In this document: positions 11,821 through 24,090 of the stretch, piece after piece
Numbering within the stretch: the stretch's first letter is position 1
Layout of the letters: every line of letters starts with the position of its first letter
Assembly: GCF_038396675.1 (NCBI RefSeq)
Contig: NC_088926.1
Span: forward strand, 22,224,001-22,288,000
Direction of reading: 5' to 3'
Length of the DNA stretch: 64,000 bases
DNA from: Hydra vulgaris
Taxonomy: Eukaryota > Cnidaria > Hydrozoa > Anthoathecata > Hydridae
The notes under the pieces: generated by a model
What the model was told of the DNA's origin: nothing
Database searches by the model: none
Seen by the model: the letters and a program-made list of their open reading frames with translations, nothing else
Translations under genes and position numbers: made by a program

Positions 11821-12600
11821 AAGATATGGTAGTTTAAAACCAGTATGCATATTTTTGGTAACAGCTGTTATGAACTTTTTTGTAATCATTTCATGAAATT
11901 TTTATTTTTTAACACATAAATGTATAATAATCGAGGCAAATTTGCTTCGAATTTTGTTTTTCATTTTTATATTATCTGTTTTATTATTTCGAAAAAAATT
12001 GTATAGGTGAAGAGATTTTAATTGTAACGATGAAGTGTTTAAATGTAAAAATTGTATAGATGAAGTGCTTCTTTACGCCAGTAGGCGAACCACTTTGTTA
12101 GGAGTGCGACACTTAGTGCACCGTTAGACCGGGTTGAATAGAAACTAATAAATTTCCTTTAATAATAAACATATCGTCAGAAGATACTCTTATTTTTTTT
12201 GATTATTTAATTCGATGTTAATGAATTTATACAACGCATTGGCTAAAATGTTGCAATAAAACTCTTTTAAAGGGCAAGTACCCTCAATATTTAAAACAAC
12301 ACATTTTAGCTACATTTTTCTTAATTCAAACAGTAAATATTATACTGACATTAAAAATAAAAAATATATGTAAAATGATAGCTTGTTGTCATGGTAACCA
12401 ATAAAAATATCTAAAATACCAAAAAAATAAATATATAGAGCTTGTTAATTATTTGTCGTAACAAAATAAATTCACGTTTAATAATATTTAGTTCTTGTTT
12501 TTTAATATTAATTTATGAAATAATATCATTTAAGTTCAACTCTTGTTGCATCCCGTGTGAATGCAAAATTTGTTGCTTTAACATTTATTAGATTGTTCAA
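11821..12600. other. AT-rich stretch, no recognised gene
   Basis: No recognised feature. The short GC-richer patch at 12070-12140 may be a repeat fragment but could not be assigned. Confidence 0.4.
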
Positions 12601-12601
12601 A

Positions 12602-13561
12602 TTTTTTTTTTTTTTTTTTTTTTTTGTTCATTTAACAATATTCTCTGGTAAAAGTGTCGTTGGTACATAATATATGAAGAACACGGAAACTCGAAGAGGA
12701 TCATAAGATCCTGTCACCGAGAACCGTTTAACAATACAAAATTTATAAACCAATTATTTCAAAAAAATATAAAATAAAAAGTAAATACCGTTTAAGAAAA
12801 CCTTCATACAAATAAAATAACCTCAATTATAAAACACCGTTTAACTAAACAATAAAAAAATAAAATCAAATATTTGAAATTAGTAAATACCGTTTTTATG
12901 AAAACCGTCATACAAATAAAATACCGATTAAAAAACCAATAAAAAATAAAAACAAATATTTTAAATTACATTTAGAAACACTTATAAAAGAGAAACGAGA
13001 TCAGAAGAACTCGAAAATATTTTCTATTGAGAAAATAACTTTTTTCAGTTTGTTTTTGAAAGAAGAAAAATTCCAACTTTGGGAAAAATCAAAATTTTTT
13101 AAATTTATTTGGTTCCACAAATAAGCTCCGCGATAAGATATAAGAGACCTTCCAAAATTTGTATGCGAATAATGTTGATAAATAAAATTGTCATTTCTTA
13201 GATCATATTTGTTTTTGGGCTTTATTGCATATAAATTTTGAAAAGGTATTGGAGCTAAGTTTATCTTACATTTAAATATAAAGCAAAGAGTGCTAAAAAC
13301 ATTTAGTTGGTATATATTAAGAATACTCATTTTGAATAAAAGAGGTTTTGCATGAGTAAAACGATCTTTAAAATTTATTAATCGTGCTAGATGTTTCTGT
13401 TGCCGATAAAGAGGATCTAATTGACTTTTTTTAGCACTGCCCCATGCGATATTTGAATAATTTAGATGGCATTGAATAAGTGAGTAATAAAGTTGAACTA
13501 ATGCGTGTCTATTTATCAATCTTATTTCGTTTTTTTCTTGAACGCTTATTTCGCTTTTCAT
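12602..13561 (-). pseudogene. LINE 3' end: RT C-terminus, 3' UTR and A tail
   Basis: A 186-codon minus-strand ORF (13561-13001) carries the post-RT region of CR1/jockey-type LINE proteins: LVQLYYSLIQCHLNYSNIAW, then RQQKHLARLINF, HAKPLLFKMSILNIYQLNVF, and GRSLISYRGAYLWNQI near the end. About 400 bp of 3' UTR follows, ending in a poly-T run at 12603-12625, the A tail seen from the other strand. It is 5'-truncated. The ORF itself is undamaged, so this insertion is younger than the one at 10530-11090. Confidence 0.87.
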
Positions 13562-13652
13562 GATATACCTATATTTATTTTAGCTGCTTTGTTATTCTTT
13601 TTTTTTTTTTTTTTTACTTGTTGAATTAAACACCCTTCCAGCCTCTACACTG

Positions 13653-14512
13653 CTCAACGCCGTTAATGCAAGTTCTCAAACTTTTTTGTCTTGTTTGTTC
13701 TCGGTGATAACAAACATAATTTTTTTCCGGTCTGCAACATTTGTTTATAAACAATAAATGTTAAGCATTAAAAGATATGTTAAGTTTAAACAATATCTAT
13801 ATGTATTGTTTAAAACTCAACATATCTTTTGCGATGGAGTAAGAAAATATGTATACATATTTTATACAAAAAAAATAAAAAATATATATATACTCAAATA
13901 AAATATATATATTAATCTAAGGTAATTTAAAGACCGGAATTTTAGTCAAATAGTTTTATCGCATCATAAATTAGGGGGGGGGGGGTCACATCACAGTAAT
14001 GTTTAAATTTTGAGCTTAGACTCTTAAATAAACCTTAAAAGGTTTAACTTTAAAAGTCTAACGAGTCGTATGTCAATTTGTGTGTTCTTCACACTCATAT
14101 TAATAAAAACTTTCATATAAAATGGAAAAAACAGATTTTAAACTTGAACTAACTAATTTTTTTCAATCTTTAATATGTTTGCAGACATATTACTAGTTAG
14201 AAATTAAACACATACCTTAAAACTTGTTTGAAAAAGTTATTTTCTCAATTTAATGTTTTATCTTCATTAAGAGCAGCACCATTTTATACTAAAATATGGC
14301 TCATCAACTATAAAGCAAAATTTTATATCTAAACTTGAGTAATTTAAAAAAAATTTAACTTTGTTTGATTTTAGGCAAACTAAAGCGCTAGGAGAAAAAA
14401 ATATATATATAAAAAATAAATTATTCGGGCTAAAAAAATGCAGTGAAACATAACCTTTTTATAAAAACGCAAAATTCGTGTATTTTCCAGTACATGCATT
14501 AACGGCGTTGAG
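13653..14512. repeat. Distant 18-bp perfect inverted repeat pair
   Basis: CTCAACGCCGTTAATGCA at 13653-13670 is matched inverted at 14495-14512. The GC content of this word is unusual here, so chance is unlikely. It may mark the ends of an 860-bp non-autonomous element, but no target duplication was found. Confidence 0.6.
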
Positions 14513-14740
14513 TACTGACAGATTTTTTTGTTGATATCAATGAAGTTTTTAAACTGTTAACACTTATTTTCCGACGCGCAAGAGCAACTTAAAAAATTAC
14601 ATTTGGTATGACAACTTTATTAATTTTTATAGAGTTATTCAAATAAGAAAATGTTATTAATAGTTATTCGAAAATTTTACTTACGCTTATTATAATTTTT
14701 ATATGCCGGCTTAATTTTTTAAAATGCTGCTAACTATTTA

Positions 14741-15065
14741 CTCTCCCCTGCTGAATAAACGGGAAGGGGTGGGGGTCTTAATAAACGGGAGGGTCGGAAA
14801 TTTTTCTAAAATCTAATAAACTTTAATAACAACGTTTAATAAAACGGGAGGGTCAAAGTTTTAAAAAGCTTAAAATATTTTTATTGGTTGGTTGTTCATA
14901 TTTTCATCTGATATTGAGAGAAATTTTTTCTCAAAGTAAAAAAATAAGAAAATATTTTATATTGCTTCAAAATTATTAAACGGCGGGGGTGGGGTCCTAA
15001 TAAGCTCCGAGGATTCGGAAAAAAATTAATAGACGTCCCCCTCTTGCTTATTCGGCTAGCGAGAG
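14741..15065. mobile_element. MITE with TA duplication and internal G-rich repeats
   Basis: The left end CTCTCCCCTGCTGAATAAAC and the inverted right end CTCTCGCTAGCCGAATAAGC match at most positions. TA lies outside each end (14739-14740, 15066-15067). Inside are four degenerate copies of AATAAACGGGAGGGTCGGA. About 325 bp with no coding capacity. Confidence 0.78.
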
Positions 15066-15582
15066 TACATTCAAATCTTTTAAAAAGATTTTGACGCTAA
15101 AACTGCTCGAACAATTTTAAAAACACCAAAGTGGATAGAATCAAAGTATTTAATTTCATTTAGTTTCAAGAACGTGAAAAAAGGTTTGTTTGCTGTTGGT
15201 TGTTTTGTGTTTTTTTTTTTGGGGGGGGGGGGGGGGGAAAGGGGGTGCTGAAATATGCGACATATTTTTAATGAGAGAGGGGTGCATGTATATCTGATCG
15301 TTTGTGACAGGAGGCAGGGGTTAAAATTGACAAATATTGGGTGACATACTTTATGGACGCCCCCTTAATTGCATTTACAAACCATTTCTTTTACGAAAAC
15401 AAAAATATAAAGTGAATAAGAATATAATTTAAAATAAAAATGGTTACACCCTTTTATTTGGTTTAAATACTAATACGTCACGGTGAAGTTTTTTCCGTTA
15501 TGATCTGGCTCTTACCGACATAAAAGTAGTGGGATTTAGAGATATCTTTCACTTTTTTGGCTTGCTGGATAATTTGAGATAG
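15066..15582. other. No recognised gene; long poly-G run
   Basis: Contains a T run followed by a G run of about 17 at 15211-15237. Nothing else was identified. Confidence 0.6.
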
Positions 15583-17179
15583 TTAGAGTGCACAATTGCG
15601 CGCTGATTTTTTTTCTTCTGACAAATATAGAACTTTGACATTTATGTCTTGAATAGCATTCACAAAATCATTAGCTGATTGGATTTCAATTTTTCCAGAC
15701 TTTACTCTGTTGGTTGCCAAACGCTTTACAGTAGCCCCAACGCCATCGACAACTCCTTTGCCGTGCATTGCTGTAAAAAATTGCCAAAATATTATTCTGT
15801 TAAATTTCTTTTCAAAGTGCATTATTGCGCTCATCACGACTTTATTTTTAAACTGCGATGTAGCATTATTGCTAAAAATGTGAGTTTCTTGGGTATTAAA
15901 TAAAATAAACTCCAATAACTTATTCAAAAAACTTTGCAATTAAGGAGGTCTTTGTGTGATCCAGAGAGTCAGATGCAATTGTGAAAGTTTTAAGATTTTT
16001 TTGCCAGATAGCTGCAGTTAAAAGAGAAATTTGGTTTTGGCCATAGTGTGCTGCTTGAGGGTCATTCTGACTAAAACACTTAAAATTTTCTGCATAGTCA
16101 ACCTGAATAGTAGCAACATTCAATGATGGATTCATGGATTTAGTAATGCTTAGTTTAAAACATTTAGATTGGCTACCCTTGATATTGGCATGAGTTGTAA
16201 ATTTTTCTCTCATACTCATAATGTGAGCAATCAATTCTTTACCACTTCCAAACTTTTTAACTTTTTCGATTACAGCGTAACGCTTTTCATTTGGTTTCTG
16301 CCATTGGTACCAACTTGTTTCAAAGTTAAGGGGTTCAATGGTGGTCAGGAATTGCTGGAAAAACTTTAGATCTGTGTATTTGTTGCATTTGTTGTAGAAA
16401 CAATCATTTAATGAGTCCTTACAAACAAAATTTTGAGACATATCTTTCCCAATTTTAATGTTAGACAACACTAAACGATCAACTTTCACCAAGGAATCCA
16501 AAGCAAATCGCATATTTTCGTGGTAAGTACAAACCCATTATGAGGTAAATTTGCAATAGATCGAACGTTTACTGGTCGGAGTTCACAAAACCTGCTTAAT
16601 CCAATCTTAATATCTAAGTGATCATGTTTAAAAAGCTGGTACGCTTCTTTCATGGTTAAAAGAAACTTGAATCTTAATCTTTTTTCCATTTTCAATTACT
16701 TATACAAAGTCCCTAACATTTGGAGACAGTCGAATAATGTCATCTTTGCAGTAGAACCTTTTTACTTTTATTTTTACTTCAGTTAAAGCTGGATTATTCA
16801 CGCTATTTAATGGAAGAGTAGTTTCTTTGTTGAATGATTCATTCAGCAATGTGGCTAGGACTTCGTAACGTTGTGCGGGATCTTTGAGCAATGATTTTTG
16901 GACTTTCTTGAGCAATTTCCCTTTTGTTTGAACACTCATAATGGTAGAAAAGTTAACTGTTTTTGCAGAATCTTTTTTTTTGATTCGATACTTTCGGACT
17001 CTTTCCTTTATTTTTTCTCTTTCTTTCATTTTTTTTTCCGGATCTTGTTTTATTCGTTGACGATGAGCTTTTTGGTGATCAGCATTCATATATTTTTTCC
17101 GTTCGGAATCACGCTGGCGATAAGCAGCTAGATAAGTTTTAACTCTCTGTTTAGAACTTTTAGCCATTTTAAAATACAA
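15583..17179 (-). pseudogene. DDE-type transposase-like protein with YHEN and GKGxxDG motifs, broken
   Basis: Four minus-strand ORFs join into one protein of about 530 codons. First is a basic, Arg/Lys-rich N-terminal region at 17179-16700 (AAYRQRDSERKKYMNADHQK). Next is DIKIGLSRFCELRPVNV with a cysteine-type CTYHEN block near 16515, then FKCFSQNDPQAAHYGQNQIS, ASDSLDHTK, SNNATSQFKNK, and HGKGVVDGVGATVKR at 15760. This motif order belongs to a large invertebrate family of transposase-like proteins that I cannot name with certainty. The usual Asp in the SDGAxSQFKN block is Asn here. Breaks: a TAA near 16703, frame changes near 16680 and 16530, and one near 15930. Terminal inverted repeats were not located. 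Confidence 0.7.
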
Positions 17180-18281
17180 AGCAAATTTTGCTATGTTTTG
17201 CTTGAATAACTTTTAATTAATCAAAACTTATTGACGTATAAAGAATAAAAAAAAAACCTTTAGGGAATTGCGATGTAAAATAGTTTTGGTCTTTAAAAAC
17301 AAAAGTAACTTAAAAATTTTTTTGTTTTTTTCAAACCTCTTGGGAGTTGCGGTGAAAAACGCTTTTTTTATGTTAAAAAATTTTACGATAAAAGCGCTAA
17401 AACTTTTGTAAATAAATGTAGCTTTAACTTACGTTACACAAATTCAAAATTAAAATGTGCCTTAACTAAGCATCGTTATTCAAATATCTTAATGTATAAA
17501 TATAAGATTTAATATTCTTTCACATATAGTATTACAAAATTTAAGTTTTAAAATTAAATTTTAGAAAAAACAAAACTTTATCATGTTTTTGTTAACTTAC
17601 GTTACATGAAAATTGCAAAAGTTATTTTATTATTTTTTTGAAATATATTTATTTTTTAAAGAAAAAAATCTGACCAACAAGAAATTGAACATCTTAGCTC
17701 CATTATCACTTTAAAATATTTCGGAATATACAAAAAAAATCATGGGTACAATAAAATTTTACAGTGATACTTTTTTAACATGCACAATGAGAAAAACCGT
17801 AACTTTCGGAACCATAAAAATGACTTAAATACTAAAGGTATATTTTAAATAAACTTTCATGTGTCTACATCAATATTCATTTGTTAAAAACTGACAAAAA
17901 AGAGTTTAAAATTTGACTACTTTTTCAGTTTCCGCCGTGGAATTGCCCATACTACAAATTGAATTTTGAATTTGAACGAAAGATCAAGAGCAAAATGCGT
18001 AATAAAATCTATTTTTGTTTACTCTCCTGATTAAACGGCATTTTGTGAAAATGTTTTTTTTTTTCAAATGAAATTTTTGTGAAAATGTTTACACGTCGAG
18101 AAAATGTTTATATATTTTTTTTAGTTTAAACACAAACCAATGACAATGATGTGATACCAGGTGTTTACTTTGGGTTAGTTTATACTATTTATAGGCGATT
18201 TGAATTGTAAAATTGATTGATAAAATAAAATGATTAATTGAGAAACACTGTTTAATTATTTAACTTATTAACGTTCTAATT
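17180..18281. other. AT-rich stretch, no recognised gene
   Basis: No recognised ORF or repeat. Two related words, GGAATTGCGATG and GGAGTTGCGGTG, occur near 17263 and 17342 but were not resolved into an element. Confidence 0.4.
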
Positions 18282-18408
18282 TGTTGTTTTCTCTACTTTG
18301 TTGAGATCTCCATGTTGTTTCCTCTACTTTTTTGAGATCTCCATGTTGTTTTTTCTACATTGTCGAGAATTCTATGCTGTATCCTCTACTTTATTGAGAT
18401 GTCACTCC
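18282..18408. repeat. 31-bp tandem repeat, 4 copies
   Basis: Units start TGTTGTTTTCTCTACTTTGT and end GAGATCTCCA. Copies begin at 18282, 18313, 18344 and 18375, with rising divergence. Confidence 0.88.
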
Positions 18409-18519
18409 ATCGCACTGCCACAAAAAGCACTCCATTGGTAGATTGAAAGATTAAAGTTTGTAACATACTATAATTACACATTATCCACAGCATGAAGATC
18501 CACATTATCAAGTCCACAT

Positions 18520-18738
18520 CAGAGGCGATATTACAAGGGTGTTCCACCCCCTCCTCCTCACAGAGTAGGCCATTTTCAAGTTATAGTCGGTTTTTTTTAC
18601 GAAATTAGATGGACATTTGACCAATTTAGACGGGTTAATTTTAGTTTTGAGGACCTTTTTTTTTTTCAAAGCCAGTCGGTACTTTTTAAGGATTCACCCC
18701 CACCCCACCTCCTCATTTTAATTGTAGAATCGCCTCTG
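18520..18738. mobile_element. hAT-type MITE (219 bp) with perfect 8-bp TSD
   Basis: The ends CAGAGGCGAT and ATCGCCTCTG are inverted repeats. GTCCACAT precedes the left end (18512-18519) and follows the right end (18739-18746). A CA start plus an 8-bp duplication is characteristic of hAT elements. There is no coding capacity. Confidence 0.88.
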
Positions 18739-19238
18739 GTCCACATTCTACCTTTTTGTGAAGAAAATCAATGCAGCCTTGCCATCTTTGCTAAACAAAC
18801 AGAGAATCTTTCTCTCCAAATTAAATCAACTTGGTTGAGATATATAAAGCTGTTTGTCACCAGGATTATGAAGAGAACTTGCTTAAGACAGTTTCTGACC
18901 AGTTTTTATCACAAAAACTGGAAGTGTCAAGAGGATTCTTAATTTGGAACACCTTGGAACTTGTTTTATATTTGATTTCATTTTACTGCTAATCTAAGCT
19001 GCATTGATACCTTTGGAGTCTCCATTTGCAAAGGTTTCTCAACGTTTAAGCAACGTTTTATATGTTTCTTGCTAGTTATACTCTACAAACTGTAAACATC
19101 TCAAAGGAAACAAAATACCAAACTAATTTTTTGCATTAGAGTAAGTATTTTGACAATTATACCAACCATGTTGAGAACAGTAAAGTAAAAGTTATTCAGA
19201 GATATCTGACTGATTGCAATTTAAGCATTATCTACCAG

Positions 19239-19696
19239 CATGGGCTCCCGCAGGATTTTCTGATCTTTTATAAAGGACACTTTCACACATTGTGCAAACT
19301 CCAAGCTTAAGTATGTTCATACCTATGCCAAATGAGAAGGCGTTTCAAAAATTCGGGATGGCGGAGGTTTGGGAACAAAAAAAAACTAAAACGCTTGCCT
19401 TTTCCACAGCTCAAACGTAAGGACACTGATGAAGTAAAATTTTAAACTTTACTATCTAAAACTAAATTTAAATTTATCGACAGATTTTAAATTTCGTAAA
19501 AATATCTTGTAAATTGCAAAAGGTATCACCATGCAAAATATGGAGCCTCCTCATATAGGGGGATCGGCCTCCGCCAACCCAAATTTTTTCAACGCCTTCT
19601 CATTTAGCGTAGGTATTAACATACTTAATTTTAAAGTTTGCTTAATGTGTTAAAGTGTCCTATCTGAAATATCAGAAAATCCTGCGGGCGCCCATG
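19239..19696. mobile_element. hAT-type MITE (458 bp) with long terminal inverted repeats
   Basis: Arms of about 150 bp begin CATGGGCTCCCGCAGGATTT and end with the inverted form at 19696. TCTACCAG is duplicated exactly outside both ends (19231-19238, 19697-19704). Related single arms lie near 29095, 37050 and possibly 53930, so the family is repeated in this genome. It is non-coding and would fold back on itself. Confidence 0.9.
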
Positions 19697-20567
19697 TCTA
19701 CCAGTATTTTTTAAAACTCCCTATTTTTCGGCAAATCACATAGAACTTTTCTGTTTTATCCATGTGATTTGTGTATATCTATTTATTTTGCCTGTAGTTT
19801 CTTTTGTTTACTAGTTGTGTTTATTTTAAAAAAATGTGCTACTCAATCAGAGAAAAATGAAATAAAAACTAAAAACTAAAAACTCGTTTTGCAATTACAC
19901 GTTCATCTTTTTGTTATGTATTACAAGTTGCCACTGTTAAGCTTGTAAAATCAATCTCTACCAGAGCAAAGAAGATATCGCCAATAAAATAGCAAAAAGC
20001 TTTCAAAGCATAAATTTGACTTTCTCATTTTGATTTACTCAGTTAAACAGTGAGACTAGAACAGTGAGACTGGATTCGAAACTTCCCCACAACAAGTTGA
20101 TGCAGAAAAAATACATAAACATGTTAACATAAGCACGAAACCAAAGATAACTGTTGCTTTTAAGCAAATTTATCACCATCAACAGTCAAATTTAAGGTGT
20201 TCATATTGCTGCCATTGTTATTTTATGTAGCGATTTTTTAGTACCACCCCAGAAAACTCAATCTTAACAGCCACTCAGTTTGCCTTGTGCGTAAAGCAGA
20301 GCTGGTGACAAAAAACACCGTTTACCTTTATTTTTAAGTATGTAATTAAACTTTTAAAAAAGTGTTGATTGGATGAAACGATAGATAATAAAACAACCAA
20401 TCGGTGTTTTGAGTAACAAAACGCCTTAATTATCGGTTTTTTATCTTGTGTGAAAATAAAAATTTAAAAATATTTCTTTTTAAATAAATATTTTTTATTT
20501 ATTAATAGTAGTAACCCAAAGTAGTATAAATTTAGTTTGAAATATAAAAAATAACTTTAAATATATT
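19697..20567. other. AT-rich stretch, no recognised gene
   Basis: No recognised feature beyond the target duplication at its left edge. Confidence 0.4.
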
Positions 20568-20615
20568 TCGCAGTGCTCTGCGATAAGACCATTAGGGGTT
20601 CTTAGAGCACCTAAG
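20568..20615 (+). mobile_element. SINE family 1, tail fragment
   Basis: CGCAGTGCTCTGCGATAAGA followed by TTCTTAGAGCACCTAAGT matches the 3' tail of the family. An (AC)n tract follows. Confidence 0.75.
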
Positions 20616-22090
20616 TAACTACACACACACACACGCTATTTGAGACAGTAATATAAAAATATCAATTAAACAAAACAACGCAAAACTAAATATAAATAAA
20701 ACCACCAGTTTCTTCTCGGTTGACTCTCCGGTTCAGAAAAAAATCAAATTAAGTGTAAAACAAACACAAGGAATCAAAATTACAAAAACAGATTTACCAA
20801 TCGGCAGACCAAGGAATTACCTATCGGCAGACCAAGTTAAATAACAACGTCAGATTTATCGATCGGTAGATCAGACAATACACCAACTACAGCTGGCCAA
20901 GTTGCTGGGCATTATAGCAAAAGACAAAGTTTTGTTCCAAATACAAGTGGCTTTGTTTGTCACAAAGCTTGGCTGCCCAACCTGCCAAAAAGTAAAATCA
21001 CTAGGTGTAGAAGCTAAGATGGGAATGAAAATATCTAAAAAATGGTTCAATTATAAGATTTCTTATTATGGCGAAGATAGAGAGCAACTGTTAAGTTAGA
21101 TACGTAAGAAATATTTGATCGCAAAAAATAAGGACATCAAGTCTGCATTAACAATAATAGAAGAAGCTAAAAAAAAAATCTCTTAAAAAATATTATAAAG
21201 TCTTTAACCAGAGAGAAAATTGTAACAGCAAAAACTTTTAGAACTGCAAATAAAGTTGCAAAACAATATTTACGGGTTCCTGAAACTAAATGTTTTTTTC
21301 TTTATCAGCGTCAGTTTTTTCAATATCTAAGTTTGAAAATAAAATTGCTTTAGAGTTGCTTGATTCACCTCAAACATGCCATATCTGTAAAACGTTAATA
21401 CGTGTTTTAGTTTCTGAGACCATTTTGATGTCTGAATCTGTATAGTCAACTATAATTCAACTATAAATCAACTAGTTGGCATAATGATGCAGCAACATGC
21501 TTACAACAGCCCCCTACATCAGCTTTAGAATTGCATTTAGCATTAAGTATTTCACCAGTAGACTGCTACAGCTGTGTAAAAATTTCTTATTGTTTACGTT
21601 TCGAAGACGCTGCAACATTACACTTTGTAATAAAAAAACTTATGGATGCTTTTACATTTTTATAAAATTTTTTTTAATAAGCGATAACCAAGAGTTGCTT
21701 TTCGGCTCCTCTTTTACAATTATGTACAGATATAGTTCCGTTAACAAGATAATCCTTGATAAAGTTGTGAGTTATATCTGACTAAAATAAAGTGTCTCTT
21801 GTTCAAGTTAAAATACTGTTATTTATAAAGTCATTGAAAGCAATAAGTTCATCATGTTTACGTTCACAAAAAACACCTTTAGATGCAACAACAGCTTGGA
21901 GAAGAACTAGCATAAGTTTTGTTTTCTAAATTAGAATCAAAAGAACTTATCACTCCAATAATATCTACTTCAGTAAAAAAATTTAATATGATTATAACTC
22001 CCACAATACATTCGACGATTTATGGGAAAGGTCTATTGCTTTATTTTTGACTTAAAAAAGTTAGAGTACTGGCACCTTTTTTTCTAGAAA

Positions 22091-22180
<90 letters not shown>

Positions 22181-23400
22181 AAACTTGAGTATAAATTTTA
22201 TAAAAAAAATCAAAACACGTTTTTAGTAATCCCAAGTAACTTTCAAAGTATTCAAAACAAAGTTATACATCGAAACAACGCAATGATATTGTAGGAAATT
22301 AGCATCGGTGGCCGTGAAAAAGAAATTAGCATACTCTTTTCACAAACTGCGTTGTTGACTTAGGAGTTCCTGAATTTGTCTTAGGAGAGATTTCATATTT
22401 CAGTTGTTTTTGATGAGTATAATGTTGCAGATTCTGTTATTTAAGAAATGTTAGAGTGTTTAATTCCCAAAAAATTTCTTAAAACTATTACGTTACTTGC
22501 ATAACATAGATATTAGATAAAAATATAACAGATATTTTGGTAAAAAAAAACGTTTGTTATTTTTTCAAAAATTCAAAACTTCTATTAGAGGTTGCAATTT
22601 TGAATCTCCCGCCACTTTTTTTGGCTTTAAATACAAATAACTTAAAAATAAATAACTTTATGTTAGGTTACTTGGTGTGTATATTAGCTGTTATCAGACG
22701 AGCATTTGCTCAAATATTGAGAAAAAGTCAGTGAATTATTTGATTGTGCTGATGAAGAAGATCAAAGCGATACTGATTTTACTACTTGACTTTCAAAGAA
22801 AAAGAAAATGACTTTTAACAAGTTGATTTTAAAAATCAGCAAAGATGCCATCAGAAACTAATTAAAATTCTTACTTGCACGCCAAAACTTTTTTAAATAT
22901 ATCTTTAGTTAAACGTTTAACCGGTAAAGCTCAATGTGATGCTTTAACAAAACTTTAGCATGATTTAAACATTTTGAAAAACATTGTTGGTAAATGTTTC
23001 AAGACAATAGCCTGCAACATAGTAACTATAAAAGAAACAGTAACTTTTATCAAAACTGAGTTGAAAAGAACTTCTATGGCTGGCATGTTGCTTACGTCAA
23101 AATGAGCTACACATCAACGTACTTTCACCGCGATAGAAAAAGGAGGCAGCAATAGAGAAGATAATGTCTTGATGAAATTTCTGTCTTTATGAATCACTTT
23201 TTAAACAATTTCAAGCAAATTTTTCAATAACTAACATTCATTATTCGAACTTTATTATTATTGAGTGGGCTACTGATATTAAGTTCAAAATATTAAATCG
23301 GATAATTGGAGTTAAATCTTATCTATTTATGGGGGCAACTACTAATTCTATTTATAGGATTAAACCATTTCTTAATTTTAAATCACTAAAAGATTTGTAA
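20616..23400. other. Unassigned AT-rich region with short ORFs
   Basis: Several stretches look like worn coding sequence, for example 20902-21099 with LGCPTCQKVKSL and 21350-21420 with ALELLDSPQTCHICKTL. No family could be recognised and frames break often. A (TA)n tract occupies 22098-22178. It may be an eroded transposon. Confidence 0.4.
22098..22178. repeat. (TA)n microsatellite
   Basis: Pure TA tract. Confidence 0.95.
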
Positions 23401-23890
23401 TTTGCTTTTAGTCATAGTTACGTAACATACTGTAACATCACTTGGCAAGTACTAATCATACAAAACTAAAAAAGCTTTACTGTAAACAAAAACATGCATG
23501 TCGAATTGTATTTGGTGCTAAAAAAGAAGAACCTTGCAAACCTCTCCTGTGTTTACTTGGAGCATTAAATATATATAAAATTAATTTACATCAAATTTTA
23601 GTCTATATGTATGAACTAAGTTAGGATTGGTTCAAAAATATTTGAATTCTACTTTAGTGAAATCTGTCATAAATACACTACAAGATTCTCGAAAAACAAC
23701 TTTGTTGATTTAAAATATAGTTTCAAATTGAGCTCCTACTTAATTAAGTATCGTGAACCATATCTATGGAAAACATTCTCAGACATAGATAATAAAAAGA
23801 TAACCTCTCTTGCTCTATTTAAAAAGGAATCTAAACAATACTTCTTATTTATGGATTACACTATGCTTGATTTTAAATGTTTCTTTTAAA
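23401..23890 (+). pseudogene. LINE 3' end (second family member), decayed
   Basis: The plus strand gives TKLKKLYCKQKHACRIVFGA then LLCLLGALNIYKINLHQIL and, after breaks, LSSYLIKYREPYLWKTFSD and ITSLALFKKESKQYF. This is the same order of blocks (QKHA-x-R-I, LNIYxLN, YRxxxLWN, FKxxLK) as in the fragment at 13001-13561. It is 5'-truncated and ends near an A-rich stretch at 23920-23935. Confidence 0.75.
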
Positions 23891-23992
23891 TAAAGTTTAA
23901 CTCAAATATAAAATTAAGATAAATTAAAAAAAAAAGTTATTATCAAAATTCATAGAACAAAAATTATTAATGATTTAACCTCTCTCCGAATA

Positions 23993-24090
23993 GTATGTGT
24001 ATATGTATGCGGATGTATGTAATGGTATGTGTATGTATGTAATATGTAATGTGTATGTATGTAATGGTATGTATATGTATGTAATTTGTA
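23993..24090. repeat. (TATG)n-like tandem repeat
   Basis: Imperfect units of GTATGTATGTAATG repeated about five times. Confidence 0.85.
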
